64,000 bases of DNA, from NCBI GenBank assembly GCA_947495165.1, contig CANLXM010000001.1, positions 434,001 through 498,000 on the forward strand, given 5' to 3'. Numbering within the stretch: position 1 is the stretch's first letter; each line of letters opens with the position of its first letter. Source of the stretch: an uncultured Cellulomonadaceae bacterium. GTDB lineage: Bacteria; Actinomycetota; Actinomycetes; Actinomycetales; Cellulomonadaceae. A program made the position numbers and the translations under genes. Below are positions 1 to 8,226 of this stretch, piece after piece. The notes beneath the pieces were generated by a model. It saw only the letters and a program-made list of their open reading frames with translations, searched no databases and was not told the DNA's origin.

Positions 1-314
1 CGATGCGGATCGGCGGGCTCGCGTACACCGCAGACACAGGGCTGTCGGACGCGCTCGTCGAGCACTGCCGCGGCGCGGACGTGCTCCTCGCCGAGGCGAC
101 GTACCGCGACGCCGCCGGCATCGACGTGAGCGCCCACGGCCACCTCACCGGTCGCACGGTCGGCGCGCTCGCGGCGCGGGCCGGCGTCGGACGCCTGGTG
201 ATCACCCACCTCGCGGACCCGGACGACGGCCCGGCGATCCTCGCGGAGGCGCGCCGTGAGTACGACGGCCCGGTCGAGCTGGCCTACCCGGGCCTGGAGG
301 TTCCCCTGCGCTGA
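1..314 (+). CDS. MBL-fold metallo-hydrolase, C-terminal part (truncated by window edge)
   Basis: This is the 3' end of a metallo-beta-lactamase-fold hydrolase; the frame is already open at base 1, so the true start lies upstream. What is visible is the second half of the fold: a 'ADTG' metal-ligand Asp turn near the start, an 'AHGHLTG' stretch followed by an Ala-rich helix, and the closing 'VITHL' strand carrying the last conserved metal His. This order resembles the RNase Z/ElaC-like branch. In that family the enzyme hydrolyses phosphodiesters or related esters in the cytoplasm, but the substrate cannot be told from this fragment. The next gene is convergent, 13 bases downstream. Confidence 0.8.
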   Translation, partial: MRIGGLAYTADTGLSDALVEHCRGADVLLAEATYRDAAGIDVSAHGHLTGRTVGALAARAGVGRLVITHLADPDDGPAILAEARREYDGPVELAYPGLEVPLR

Positions 315-327
315 GGTGACGGCGGGT

Positions 328-939
328 CTAGGTGGGCGGCGTCGTCGTCGGTCGGGTCCAGGTGACCGCGTAGCGCCACAGCGGCAGACGGGTCCAGCGG
401 CATCCGGGGAGCGCGGCGCGGGCCGCGCGCTTGACCTCGGCGAACGTGTGGGGCGGCGGCCAGAGTGTCGGTGCTGTGTGCTCCCAGTACTCCCGGCGGC
501 GTGACAGGAATCGGTGCTGCACCGCGCCGATCCCGCTGTACGCGGCGTCGAGGAGGCTCGCCGAGCGCGCGAGGCCGACGACGGCGAGCACCCCGCCCGG
601 TGCGGTGAGCCCGGCGAGCCGGCGCAGCGCCCCGTCGAGGTCAGGCAGGTGGTGCAGCGTCGCGACCGAGGCGACGACGTCGAACGCCCCGGGCGCGAAC
701 GGATGGGTCAGGACGTCACCGTGCACCCACGTGACGTCGGCCCCGGTGCTCCGTGCCGACGCCAGCACGCCGGCGTCGCTGTCGAGCCCGGTCACGTCCG
801 GCACGACGCGGCGAAGGTCGCGTGCCAGCAGGCCGTCCCCGGTCCCGACGTCGAGGGCCGTCCGCGCGCCAGCAGGGACGGCGTCGAGCACGAGCCGGTG
901 GTAGTGGATGTTGTGGTTCCAGCGCGCGTCGTCGCTCAC
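328..939 (-). CDS. class I SAM-dependent methyltransferase
   Basis: A 203-residue soluble protein with the Rossmann methyltransferase signature: motif I 'LDVGTGDGLLARDL' (about residues 28-41), an acidic end of strand 2 ('GLDSDAG'), and motif 'VVASVATLHHLPDLDGAL' typical of Methyltransf_11/25 small-molecule methyltransferases. It should transfer a methyl group from S-adenosylmethionine to an unknown small substrate. The start is GTG at 939; no strong ribosome-binding site is seen. It faces the MBL hydrolase tail to tail and shares its orientation with the following Ddn-like gene, so a two-gene unit is possible but the roughly 50-base gap leaves this open. Confidence 0.85.
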   Translation of the reverse strand: MSDDARWNHNIHYHRLVLDAVPAGARTALDVGTGDGLLARDLRRVVPDVTGLDSDAGVLASARSTGADVTWVHGDVLTHPFAPGAFDVVASVATLHHLPDLDGALRRLAGLTAPGGVLAVVGLARSASLLDAAYSGIGAVQHRFLSRRREYWEHTAPTLWPPPHTFAEVKRAARAALPGCRWTRLPLWRYAVTWTRPTTTPPT

Positions 940-990
940 GTGGACACCGTCGCGCTGGCGATGCCCGAGCGCAAGGAGGCGCGCGCGGCG

Positions 991-1437
991 TCAGACTGCG
1001 ACCGGCATGGGGGTCAGGACGAAGACCGGGATCTGGCGGTCGGTCTTGGTCTGGTAGGTCGCATAGTCGGGCCAGATGGCGACCGCCCGCTCCCACCAGA
1101 GCTCACGCTCCGCGCCGTCGGCGACGTGGGCCTCGTAGTCCCGCCGCACCGCGCCGTCCTGGAGCTCGACGTGCGGGTGGGCGACGAGGTTGTGGAACCA
1201 CACCGGGTGGGTCGGGGCCCCGCCCTGGGAGGCGACCACGGCGTACTCGCCGTCGTGCTCGACGCGCATCAGCGGGGTCTTGCGGAGCTTGCCGCTCTTC
1301 GCTCCCACGGACGTGAGCAGGATGATCGGGACGCCGCGCATCGTGTTCGCCTCGGCGCCGCCGGACGCCTCGAAGCGCTCGGCCTGCTCGCGGGCGTAGT
1401 CGTCGGGGCTGGGGGCGTACTCGCCGGAGAGAGGCAT
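991..1437 (-). CDS. nitroreductase family deazaflavin-dependent oxidoreductase (Ddn-like)
   Basis: A 148-residue split-beta-barrel protein of the actinobacterial Ddn/F420-dependent family. Supporting features are '[20 protein letters not shown]' followed by 'TPLM' and '[17 protein letters not shown]', where the Lys/Ser-rich loop and 'HPVWFHNL' are hallmarks of the F420 or flavin binding face, and a C-terminal '[14 protein letters not shown]'. Members use reduced F420 to reduce quinones or nitro compounds; here the substrate is inferred only by family. The frame is open further upstream to 1659, but ATG 1437 fits the usual family N-terminus and avoids running into the upstream intergenic region. 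Confidence 0.85.
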   Translation of the reverse strand: MPLSGEYAPSPDDYAREQAERFEASGGAEANTMRGVPIILLTSVGAKSGKLRKTPLMRVEHDGEYAVVASQGGAPTHPVWFHNLVAHPHVELQDGAVRRDYEAHVADGAERELWWERAVAIWPDYATYQTKTDRQIPVFVLTPMPVAV

Positions 1438-1561
1438 GAAGGGGGAACACGTGCGGTGTGCGTCACATTCCCGACGGTCCGCCCGGTGAGTTTCACTGGC
1501 CGGGGGAGTCGGTACGGGTGACGGCGCCCCGCTCAGGGGTGCCCCGCCGAGAGGAGCACCC

Positions 1562-2044
1562 ATGCCTGACATCGCCGTGTGCCTGTGGTTCGACGACCAG
1601 GCCGAGGAGGCCGCCGCGCTGTACACCTCGATCTTCCCCGGATCGCGAATCCTCAGCACGATCCCCTACCCCGAGGGCGCGCCGGGCCCCGCGGGGAGCG
1701 CCATGCTCGTGACGTTCGAGATCAACGGCCTGGAGATCCAGGCCCTCAACGGTGGACCAGCGTTCACGTTCTCGGAGGCTGTCTCGTTGGTCATCACCGT
1801 CGACACCCAGGAGGAGATCGACCGGTACTGGGACGCCCTCCTGGCCGACAGCGGGCAGCCCAGCCAGTGCGGCTGGCTCAAGGACAAGTTCGGCATGTCC
1901 TGGCAGATCACGCCGCGCGGCCTCGAGGAGATGGCCGCCGAGCCCGAGCGCTACCAGCGGGCGATGACCGCGCTGATGGGCATGGTCAAGATCGACATCG
2001 CCGCCCTCGAGGCTGCCGCCGACGCCGCTCCCCAGCCGGCCTGA
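1562..2044 (+). CDS. VOC family protein, PhnB/3-demethylubiquinone methyltransferase-like fold
   Basis: A 160-residue PhnB-type glyoxalase/VOC protein. The start '[20 protein letters not shown]' followed by 'FPGSRI' is the standard first beta-alpha-beta module, and '[19 protein letters not shown]' with '[16 protein letters not shown]' is the second module with the conserved 'GW..D.FG..WQ' motif of PF06983. Family members are often annotated as 3-demethylubiquinone 3-methyltransferase, but that activity is not established for this group; it could bind a metal or small ligand. The ATG at 1562 has a good GAGGAG ribosome-binding site. It converges on the desaturase with a long hairpin between them. 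Confidence 0.85.
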   Translation: MPDIAVCLWFDDQAEEAAALYTSIFPGSRILSTIPYPEGAPGPAGSAMLVTFEINGLEIQALNGGPAFTFSEAVSLVITVDTQEEIDRYWDALLADSGQPSQCGWLKDKFGMSWQITPRGLEEMAAEPERYQRAMTALMGMVKIDIAALEAAADAAPQPA

Positions 2045-2082
2045 CCGGCGCCCCAGAGGCCCCCGGGCGCCCCCGGCGCACG

Positions 2083-2131
2083 AAGAATGGGCACTATCTG
2101 TCGCTGGGAGCAGCAGATAGTGCCCATTCTT
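2083..2131. terminator. long perfect inverted repeat between convergent genes (family A, copy 1)
   Basis: An 18-bp perfect inverted repeat, arms 2083-2100 (AAGAATGGGCACTATCTG) and 2114-2131, with a 13-base loop. It lies between the stops of two convergent genes and could act in either direction, although there is no U-tract. A sequence-related hairpin lies at 44890-44938, also between convergent genes. Confidence 0.65.
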
Positions 2132-2170
2132 GCTTGGCGGCGGCGGCGCGGCCGCCAGCCGAGGAGCTCG

Positions 2171-3307
2171 TCAGACTCGGGTCTGGGTGGCCAGGGGACA
2201 GGCCCAGACGTCGATGCCGCCGCGGCCGACGCGGTTGATGTAGCCGGTGACCGCCTTGTAGGACTGCACCATGGTGGTCTCGGTGTAGCGCACGCCGAGC
2301 TGCTCGCAGTACTCCTTGACCATCGGTGCGACGCGGCGCAGGTTGGGGCGCGCCATCGACGGGAACAGGTGGTGCTCGACCTGGAAGTTGAGCCCGCCCA
2401 TGAAGGTGTCGACCCAGCGGCCGCCCGTGACGTTGCGGCTCATCAGGACCTGACGGCGCAGGAAGTCGATCTTCTGGTTCGCGGGCACGATCGGCATGCC
2501 GATGTGGTTCGGCGCGAACGACAGGCCCATGTAGAGGCCGAACACCGCGAGCTGGACACCGATGAAGGCGAACGCGATCCCGGGGGAGAGCACCCAGAAC
2601 ACGAACACGAAGAAGCTGATGAGGCGCACCAGGATGAACGTGAGCTCGACCCAGCGGCGCTTGACGGCCTCGCTGGGCGTGAGGACCCGCTTGATCCCCT
2701 GGATGTGCAGGTTGATGCCCTCGAGCAGCAGCAGCGGGTAGAAGAAGTAGCCCTGCTTCGTGACGAGCCACCGCGTGAGCGGCGTCTTGCGGGACTCGAC
2801 GGCCTCGGTCGTGAAGGCGAGGACACCCGGGTCGATGTCGGGGTCGATGCCGATCTTGTTGGGGGCGTTGTGGTGCTTGTTGTGCTTCTTCTGCCACCAC
2901 CCCAGACCCATGCCGGCGTACAGGTTGACGACGATCAGCGAGACCCACTCGTTCCAGGATCCCGAGACGAAGATCTGGCGGTGCGCGGCGTCGTGACCGA
3001 GGAAGGCGATCTGCGTCATGAGCAGCGCGAGGGCGACGGCCGTGACCATCTGCCACCAGCTGTCCCCGATGACGACGAAGACGATGGCCAGGGCGAGACC
3101 GGCGGCGGTAAGGCCGATCAGCTTGGACCAGTAGTAGCCGTACGCGCGGCGCATGAGACCGGCGGCCTTGACGCGTGCAGTGAGCGCGGTGAAGTCGCTC
3201 AGGTTGCGGGCCTGCGCGGTGCCGCGCGCGGGACGCGTCGATGCGTCCTCGGCTGCTGCGGCGGGTGCGTCGGCGGGGGCGGTCGATGGCGGGCGGACTG
3301 TGGTCAT
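2171..3307 (-). CDS. membrane fatty acid desaturase (acyl-CoA/acyl-lipid desaturase family)
   Basis: A 378-residue integral membrane di-iron desaturase. All three histidine boxes are present in order: 'HDAAH' (HX3H, after 'LG'), 'KHNKHHNAPN' (HX2HH type) and 'QVEHHLFPSM' (QX2HH). They are separated by hydrophobic segments consistent with four transmembrane helices. It introduces a double bond into membrane or CoA-bound fatty acids using O2 and an electron donor; the front-end/linoleoyl desaturase subgroup is the closest by motif. The ATG at 3307 is chosen because an AGGAGG sits just upstream; the 25 codons open before it lie ahead of that site. No ferredoxin partner is adjacent. Confidence 0.9.
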   Translation of the reverse strand: MTTVRPPSTAPADAPAAAAEDASTRPARGTAQARNLSDFTALTARVKAAGLMRRAYGYYWSKLIGLTAAGLALAIVFVVIGDSWWQMVTAVALALLMTQIAFLGHDAAHRQIFVSGSWNEWVSLIVVNLYAGMGLGWWQKKHNKHHNAPNKIGIDPDIDPGVLAFTTEAVESRKTPLTRWLVTKQGYFFYPLLLLEGINLHIQGIKRVLTPSEAVKRRWVELTFILVRLISFFVFVFWVLSPGIAFAFIGVQLAVFGLYMGLSFAPNHIGMPIVPANQKIDFLRRQVLMSRNVTGGRWVDTFMGGLNFQVEHHLFPSMARPNLRRVAPMVKEYCEQLGVRYTETTMVQSYKAVTGYINRVGRGGIDVWACPLATQTRV

Positions 3308-3412
3308 ACCGCCTCCTGATTCTTCGCAAGGAGTGCGTCCCGGATGGAACTTTGTCCAGTCTTGCACGCTTGTCCAGCGCAAGCGCTGGATGGTCCACCC
3401 CTCGACGACCCG

Positions 3413-4063
3413 TCAGACGGGACGTTCGGCCCGCTCCTTGATGCCCCGGAGCATCGCCTGGCTCATGACGAAGCTCGCGAACGACACGGGCTCGACGAGC
3501 AGCCCGACGCTCCGGCGCGGATACCCGTAGCGCTCCCGCACGACGAGGCGCGTGCCGCCGTCGGGCGCGGGGCGCAGCACGAACGCCCAGCTGAACGCGA
3601 GGCCACCCGAGGCCTGCGCGCCGCGCAGGACGAGCGCGCGGTCCGCGTCGATCTCGCTCACCACGAGCGGGTCCGCAGCCGGGTGCAGGCGGATCTCGTC
3701 GCCCACGGCGAGGTCCTGCCAGCGCGTCTCGATGCGGTTCGCCGAGTGCACGTCGCACCCCACGAGGTTCTCGAGGACGTCGTAGCTGTAGAAGCCGCCA
3801 CGCCCCTGCCCGAGCTGCACCAGCCACGGCCACACGCGGTCGGCGGGAGCGTTGATCGCCACGGCCCGGGTGCTCACGTGCCCGGCTGCGGGGACGACGT
3901 CGTCGCCCGGGAGGGTCGCGTCGAGCTCCACCTCGGTCGCGCCCCACTGCAGCGCCCACGTGCGGAGCACGGGGACGACGGCGAGCGCGCCTGCCGCGAC
4001 GGTGACGAGCACCTCGCTCGGGCGGGGCAGGGGGACGGTGAGCGAACGACGGGGTCGGGCCAT
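3413..4063 (-). CDS. SRPBCC family protein with N-terminal membrane segment
   Basis: A 216-residue protein with one N-terminal hydrophobic helix (about residues 17-32) followed by a START/SRPBCC ligand-binding domain: 'RAVAINAPADRVWPWLVQLG' then 'GFYSYDVLENLVGCDVHSAN', and 'GLAFSWAFVLRP' plus 'TRLVVRERYGY' in the later strands. This pattern matches actinobacterial SRPBCC proteins that probably bind hydrophobic ligands at the membrane; no catalytic function is assigned. It is co-oriented with the desaturase 105 bases downstream, so a lipid-related role is possible, but that is inference from position only. Confidence 0.75.
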   Translation of the reverse strand: MARPRRSLTVPLPRPSEVLVTVAAGALAVVPVLRTWALQWGATEVELDATLPGDDVVPAAGHVSTRAVAINAPADRVWPWLVQLGQGRGGFYSYDVLENLVGCDVHSANRIETRWQDLAVGDEIRLHPAADPLVVSEIDADRALVLRGAQASGGLAFSWAFVLRPAPDGGTRLVVRERYGYPRRSVGLLVEPVSFASFVMSQAMLRGIKERAERPV

Positions 4064-4137
4064 GGGCTCACTCGATCACGCACGACGCCCCTCGGCAAGG
4101 GACGTCCGGGCCGCGGTCCAGGTGTGCGGTGGTCCGT

Positions 4138-4143
4138 TAGCCT
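4138..4143 (+). promoter_or_regulatory. -10 element TAGCCT, predicts leaderless mRNA
   Basis: TAGCCT ends 7 nt before the ATG at 4150, so transcription should begin at or next to the start codon. The same spacing recurs at many genes in this window. Confidence 0.5.
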
Positions 4144-4149
4144 GCGCAC

Positions 4150-5364
4150 ATGCTTGTCTCCTGGGCCGTCGCCCGGCTCCCGCACGCCGTCCCGGCCGTC
4201 GATCCCGACGACTTCCCGATGGTGCGGATCGAGTCGCCGGCGTGGCACGGCGCGCTCGGGTGGGCCGCGCTCGTCGTGGCGCTCGCCGCGGTCGGTGTCG
4301 TCGTGGCGTGGGCGTTGCGGCGTCGCAGCCTCCAGCTCACGCTCCCCGCACCCGAGCTGCGGCGGGGGCTCGTGCTCCTCGTCGGGTCGGCGGTCGTGGT
4401 CGGGGGCCTGCTGGCGGCGTCGGCGATCGCCGGTGACGAGGCGTACCGCCGCGCGCACGGGGACAGCTCCGAGCGGGAGCACATCGCCGAGCAGGCGGCT
4501 CTGGTCGCCCTCCAGGAGCACTACGAGGTCAACCTCGTGCACCCCGACGGCGGCGACGCCTGGCTGCCGGCGTACCCCGACGATCCCGAGCCGGTCCGCT
4601 ATGTCACTGCCGACGGCACGCCCAGGGGCGGCTGCGAGATCGCCCTCGACGACGCCGAGTACACGCTCCTGTGCGGCGGCGAGGAGCTCGCGCCTCAGGG
4701 GCTCCTCGCCGGCGTCCCGCAGACCTTCACGCTCGTGGACCGCGGCTCCCTGCTCCCGACGCACCTCCTGACCGTCGCGAAGAGCGTCGGGGCAGCACTC
4801 GCCATCGCCTTCGCGGTCCTGTTCACGTGGGGATCACTCAGCGTGCGACCGCGGGACATCGAGAGCGAGCCGGACATGGTCGCGCTCGCGGAGCGGATCG
4901 AGGCGCACTGGGCCGAGGTCGAAGCCAGAGCCGGCGACACCACGCTCAGCACCGCCAGCCTCGAGGAGCAGGTGGCTGAGTACGAAGCGCGGGTGCGGGC
5001 CGCTCAGGGCCCCTACCGGCGGGCTGCCATCGGCATCCTGGCCGGCTTCGTCGCGAGCGTCGCGGTGTTCTGCGCCGCGGTGTGGTCCTCCGACGAGCAC
5101 GGCATGGACCCGCCGTGGGTTTACGACGTCGGCGTGGCCGAGCACGGACTCGTCGCCGAGGTCGCCGACCACTACGGCCGCGCACCGCTCGACGGGTTCA
5201 GCTCGGAGCTGGTCAACCGGGAGGCGGTGACCGGGAGCATCTGGAAGCACCCCGCGGGCACCTACGACGGCGTCGAGTGCTTCTTCGTGCAACGCTCGGC
5301 CTTCGTCCTGGTCGAGTGCGAGACCTCCCCGCACCCGACGCTCGTCCGGGCCGCGCCGAGCTGA
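4150..5364 (+). CDS. uncharacterised multi-pass membrane protein
   Basis: A 404-residue protein I do not recognise. Four hydrophobic segments are visible: about residues 36-56, 72-92, 212-229 and 297-313. Between helices 2 and 3 lies a roughly 120-residue polar, probably extracytoplasmic domain, with two Cys ('GGCEIALDDAEYTLLCGGEE') that could form a disulfide. Between helices 3 and 4 is a cytoplasmic, Glu-rich segment likely to form a coiled coil ('ALAERIEAHWAEVEARAGDT'). The C-terminal about 90 residues form a second polar domain with two more Cys. No enzyme motif is seen. The gene is predicted leaderless and stands alone. Confidence 0.65.
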   Translation: MLVSWAVARLPHAVPAVDPDDFPMVRIESPAWHGALGWAALVVALAAVGVVVAWALRRRSLQLTLPAPELRRGLVLLVGSAVVVGGLLAASAIAGDEAYRRAHGDSSEREHIAEQAALVALQEHYEVNLVHPDGGDAWLPAYPDDPEPVRYVTADGTPRGGCEIALDDAEYTLLCGGEELAPQGLLAGVPQTFTLVDRGSLLPTHLLTVAKSVGAALAIAFAVLFTWGSLSVRPRDIESEPDMVALAERIEAHWAEVEARAGDTTLSTASLEEQVAEYEARVRAAQGPYRRAAIGILAGFVASVAVFCAAVWSSDEHGMDPPWVYDVGVAEHGLVAEVADHYGRAPLDGFSSELVNREAVTGSIWKHPAGTYDGVECFFVQRSAFVLVECETSPHPTLVRAAPS

Positions 5365-5379
5365 TCGGCGCGGCCCGGA
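5345..5379. terminator. 15-bp perfect hairpin spanning a stop codon, convergent terminator
   Basis: Arms 5345-5359 (TCCGGGCCGCGCCGA) and 5365-5379 are perfectly complementary with a 5-base loop that contains the TGA of the upstream gene. It separates two convergent genes, so it could terminate both. No U-tract follows on either strand. Confidence 0.6.
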
Positions 5380-5392
5380 CGGACGGCCGGGG

Positions 5393-7129
5393 TCACGGCA
5401 GCCGGCGGTCCCCGGGGTGCGCGACGCGCAGCCAGCGATAGCCGTAGCCCTCGAGCTGCACCTCGGCCGTGCCGTCGTCGGCGATCGTGAGGTCGGTCGT
5501 GCCCAGCAGGTCGATCAGGGGCAGGCCACCGATCCGTTCCGCGGTGTCCTCGTCCGTGGTCAGGTCGAGGTGCACGGTCGCGGGCTCGGCGCTGAAGTTG
5601 TGCAGCGCGACGATCGAGGCGCTCGCCTCGGACCCGTTCGCCCGCCCCTCGTTGCCCTGCCCCGCCCAGGAGCAGCGGTGCGCGAGGACGGCGTGGTTCG
5701 GCTGACGCAGGACCGTGAACGAGCCCCAGCCGAGCTCCGGGCACTCCCGGTACCGCTGGATGAGCTTGGCCATGAACGACCACAGGGAGTCCGGGTCGCG
5801 CTTCGCGTCGGCGGCGTTGACGTGCTCCGGCCCGAAGCCGCCGTCGACGACCTCGGCGACGAGCTGGTCGCTCGGGCCGTGCGAGAAGCCAGCGTTCTCC
5901 CCGCCGGTCCACTGCATGGGCGTCCGCACGGCCATGCGGCCGTCGGCGTCGAGGTTCTCGCCCATGCCGATCTCCTCGCCGTAGAACAGCACGGGGGTGC
6001 CGGGCATGGAGAACAGCAACGAGTACGCCATCCGCACCCGGCGCGGGTCGCCGGCGAGCATCGGGGGCAGGCGCCGCTTGAGGCCGCGCCCGAACAGCTG
6101 CATGCGCTCCTCGGGTCCGAACGCGTCGAACACCTCCTGGCGCTCGTCGTCGGTCAGCTTGTCGAGGGTGAGCTCGTCGTGGTTGCGCAGGAACGTCGCC
6201 CACTGGTTGTCGGGGTTGATCGTGGGGCGGGAGCGCAGCGCCTTGGCGAGCGGTCGGGCGTCGCCGCGCGCGAGCGAGAGGTAGGTCTGCTGCATCGCGT
6301 TGAAGTCGAACATCATGGTGAGCTCGTCGCCGCGGCTGCCCCCGAAGAAGGTCTTCTGGTCGGGGTAGGGCAGGTTGACCTCGCCGAGCAGCACGGCGTC
6401 ACCGCTGCGGCGCTGCACGAACCGCCGCAGGTCCCGCAGGAACTCGTGCGGGTCCGTGGGGTCCTCGTTCCCCTCGACGCTGCGGCCGACCGTGTTGAGC
6501 ATGTACGGCACGGCGTCGACCCGGAACCCGTCCACGCCGAGCTCGAGCCAGAACCCCATGGCCTTCGCGATGCCGTCCCGGACCTTGGGGTTGGCGCCGT
6601 TGAGGTCCGGCTGGTGCTTGTAGAAGCTGTGCTGGTACCACTCGCCCGTGGGCTCGTCCTTGGTCCAGATCGAGCTCTCCTGGTCGGGGAACACGACCTG
6701 GTCGGAGGTGTCGGGCGGCGGGTCCGAGCGCCAGACGTAGGAGTCCCGGAACGGGTTGTCGGTGGACTTGCGGGCCTCGACGAACCACGGGTGCTGGTCA
6801 GAGGTGTGGTTGACCAGGAAGTCCACGATCACGCGCATGCCGCGGTCGCGCGCCGCGCGCAGGAACTCGACCACGTCGCCGTGGTCGCCGAGCCGGTCGT
6901 CGACGCCGTAGAAGTCCATGACGTCGTAGCCGTCGTCGCGGTCCGGCGTCGGGTAGAACGGCATGAGCCACAGGCACGTGACCCCGAGCTCGGCGAGGTA
7001 GTCCACGCGTTCGGTGAGGCCGAGGAAGTCGCCCACGCCGTCGTCGTTGCCGTCCATGAACGTCTCGACGTCCAGGCAGTACACGACGGCGTTCTTCCAC
7101 CACAGGTCAGAGGTCTCAGCGGTGCGCAC
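5393..7129 (-). CDS. GH13 alpha-amylase family protein, trehalose synthase-like
   Basis: A 578-residue glycoside hydrolase family 13 enzyme. The four conserved regions are visible: 'VDFLVNHTS' (residues 102-110), 'GFRVDAVPYM' with nucleophile Asp205, 'LLGEVNL' with acid/base Glu250, and 'FLRNHDEL' with Asp318. The N-terminus 'DLWWKNAVVYCLDVETFMDG' and overall length resemble TreS (maltose alpha-D-glucosyltransferase, maltose to trehalose), although an oligosaccharide hydrolase or sucrose-type activity is also possible. It lacks a fused maltokinase domain. The gene starts 3 bases after the stop of the LLM oxidoreductase, so the two form a translationally tight operon. Confidence 0.85.
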   Translation of the reverse strand: MRTAETSDLWWKNAVVYCLDVETFMDGNDDGVGDFLGLTERVDYLAELGVTCLWLMPFYPTPDRDDGYDVMDFYGVDDRLGDHGDVVEFLRAARDRGMRVIVDFLVNHTSDQHPWFVEARKSTDNPFRDSYVWRSDPPPDTSDQVVFPDQESSIWTKDEPTGEWYQHSFYKHQPDLNGANPKVRDGIAKAMGFWLELGVDGFRVDAVPYMLNTVGRSVEGNEDPTDPHEFLRDLRRFVQRRSGDAVLLGEVNLPYPDQKTFFGGSRGDELTMMFDFNAMQQTYLSLARGDARPLAKALRSRPTINPDNQWATFLRNHDELTLDKLTDDERQEVFDAFGPEERMQLFGRGLKRRLPPMLAGDPRRVRMAYSLLFSMPGTPVLFYGEEIGMGENLDADGRMAVRTPMQWTGGENAGFSHGPSDQLVAEVVDGGFGPEHVNAADAKRDPDSLWSFMAKLIQRYRECPELGWGSFTVLRQPNHAVLAHRCSWAGQGNEGRANGSEASASIVALHNFSAEPATVHLDLTTDEDTAERIGGLPLIDLLGTTDLTIADDGTAEVQLEGYGYRWLRVAHPGDRRLP

Positions 7130-7132
7130 AGG

Positions 7133-8095
7133 TCAGCCTTCCGTCAGCAGGGGCAGGACGTCGCGGCCGAACACGTCGAGGTAGGTCGACTGCTCCTGGC
7201 CCACGTAGTGCAGGTAGATCTCGTCGAAGCCGAGCGCGGCGTACTCGCGCAGCCACAGCAGGTGCTGGTCCGTCGAGGCGGAGACGCGCACGGACCTGCG
7301 GACGTCGTCCGGGCCGACGTCGCGCGACGCCTCGTCGAACTCCTCCGCCGTCGCGAGGTCCCAGCACAGCGGCGGCGCGAACGTGTTGGTGCGCCACTGG
7401 TCCATGGCGATCGCGAGCGCCTCGTCCTCGGTGGGCGCCCACGACAGGTGCACCTGCAGCACGAGCGGACCGCGGCCGCCCGCGTCCCGGTAGGCCGCGA
7501 TCATCTCGCGGAGCTTGTCGTGCGGCTGGTTGATCGTCACGAGGCCGTCGGCCCAGGCGGCCGACCGGCGCGCGGTCTCGACGCTCACCGCGGGCGCGAT
7601 GAGCGGGACTGGCTCGGTGGGTCGGTCCCAGATCCGTGCCCGGTCCACCCGGATGAGGCCGTCGTGCGTGACTGTCTCGCCGGCGTGCAGGCGCCGGATG
7701 ATGTCGACCGACTCCTCCAGCCTGCGCTGCCGGCTCTCCTTGTCCGGCCAGATGTCGTCCGTGACGTGTTCGTTCATGTTCTCGCCGCTGCCCAGCGCCG
7801 CCCAGAACCGGCCCGGGAACATCTGCCCCAGCGTCGCCGTCGCGTGCGCGATCACCGCCGGGTGGTACCGCTGGCCGGGGGCGTTCACGACGCCGAACCG
7901 CAGCGACGTCGTCGCGAGGGCTGCGCCGAGCCACGTCCAGGCGTGGCCGGAGTGGCCCTGGCGCTCGGACCACGGCTCGATGTGGTCGGAGCACATGGCT
8001 GCCTGGAAGCCGACACGTTCTGCGTGCTGCACGTCGAGGAGGAGCTGGCGGGGGGAGATCTGCTCGTGCGAGGCGTGGAACCCGTAGACCGTCAT
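7133..8095 (-). CDS. LLM class flavin-dependent oxidoreductase, TIGR03885-like ('non-F420' branch)
   Basis: A 320-residue luciferase-like TIM-barrel oxidoreductase. Visible features: 'GFHASHEQISPRQLLLDVQH', 'AMCSDHIEPWSERQGHSGHA', 'VNAPGQRYHPAVIAHATATL' and 'FWAALGSGENMNEHV', a pattern typical of the bacterial luciferase fold and closest to the group proposed to have reverted from F420 to a flavin cofactor. Substrate unknown. Of two nearby ATGs (8104 and 8095), the second matches the family's N-terminus. It is the first gene of a two-gene unit with the GH13 enzyme; this pairing suggests a link to trehalose or glycogen metabolism, which is inference. Confidence 0.8.
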   Translation of the reverse strand: MTVYGFHASHEQISPRQLLLDVQHAERVGFQAAMCSDHIEPWSERQGHSGHAWTWLGAALATTSLRFGVVNAPGQRYHPAVIAHATATLGQMFPGRFWAALGSGENMNEHVTDDIWPDKESRQRRLEESVDIIRRLHAGETVTHDGLIRVDRARIWDRPTEPVPLIAPAVSVETARRSAAWADGLVTINQPHDKLREMIAAYRDAGGRGPLVLQVHLSWAPTEDEALAIAMDQWRTNTFAPPLCWDLATAEEFDEASRDVGPDDVRRSVRVSASTDQHLLWLREYAALGFDEIYLHYVGQEQSTYLDVFGRDVLPLLTEG

Positions 8096-8226
8096 GCCTG
8101 GCATCGTCCCCCGGGCGGGCCGGGCCCGCACGAGGAGCGGACGGCCCCCGGGGCGTTGCACCCGCTGCGGTAGCCTGCGCAGGACCGGCACCCGGTCGCC
8201 CTCGACGACGTGGATGGGACCCCCTC

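Noticed and set aside
5417..8173. A very long open frame antisense to the TreS and LLM genes
   Set aside because: It is antisense to two well-supported genes, has Arg/Val/Glu/His-biased composition typical of shadow frames in high-GC DNA, and no recognisable domain.
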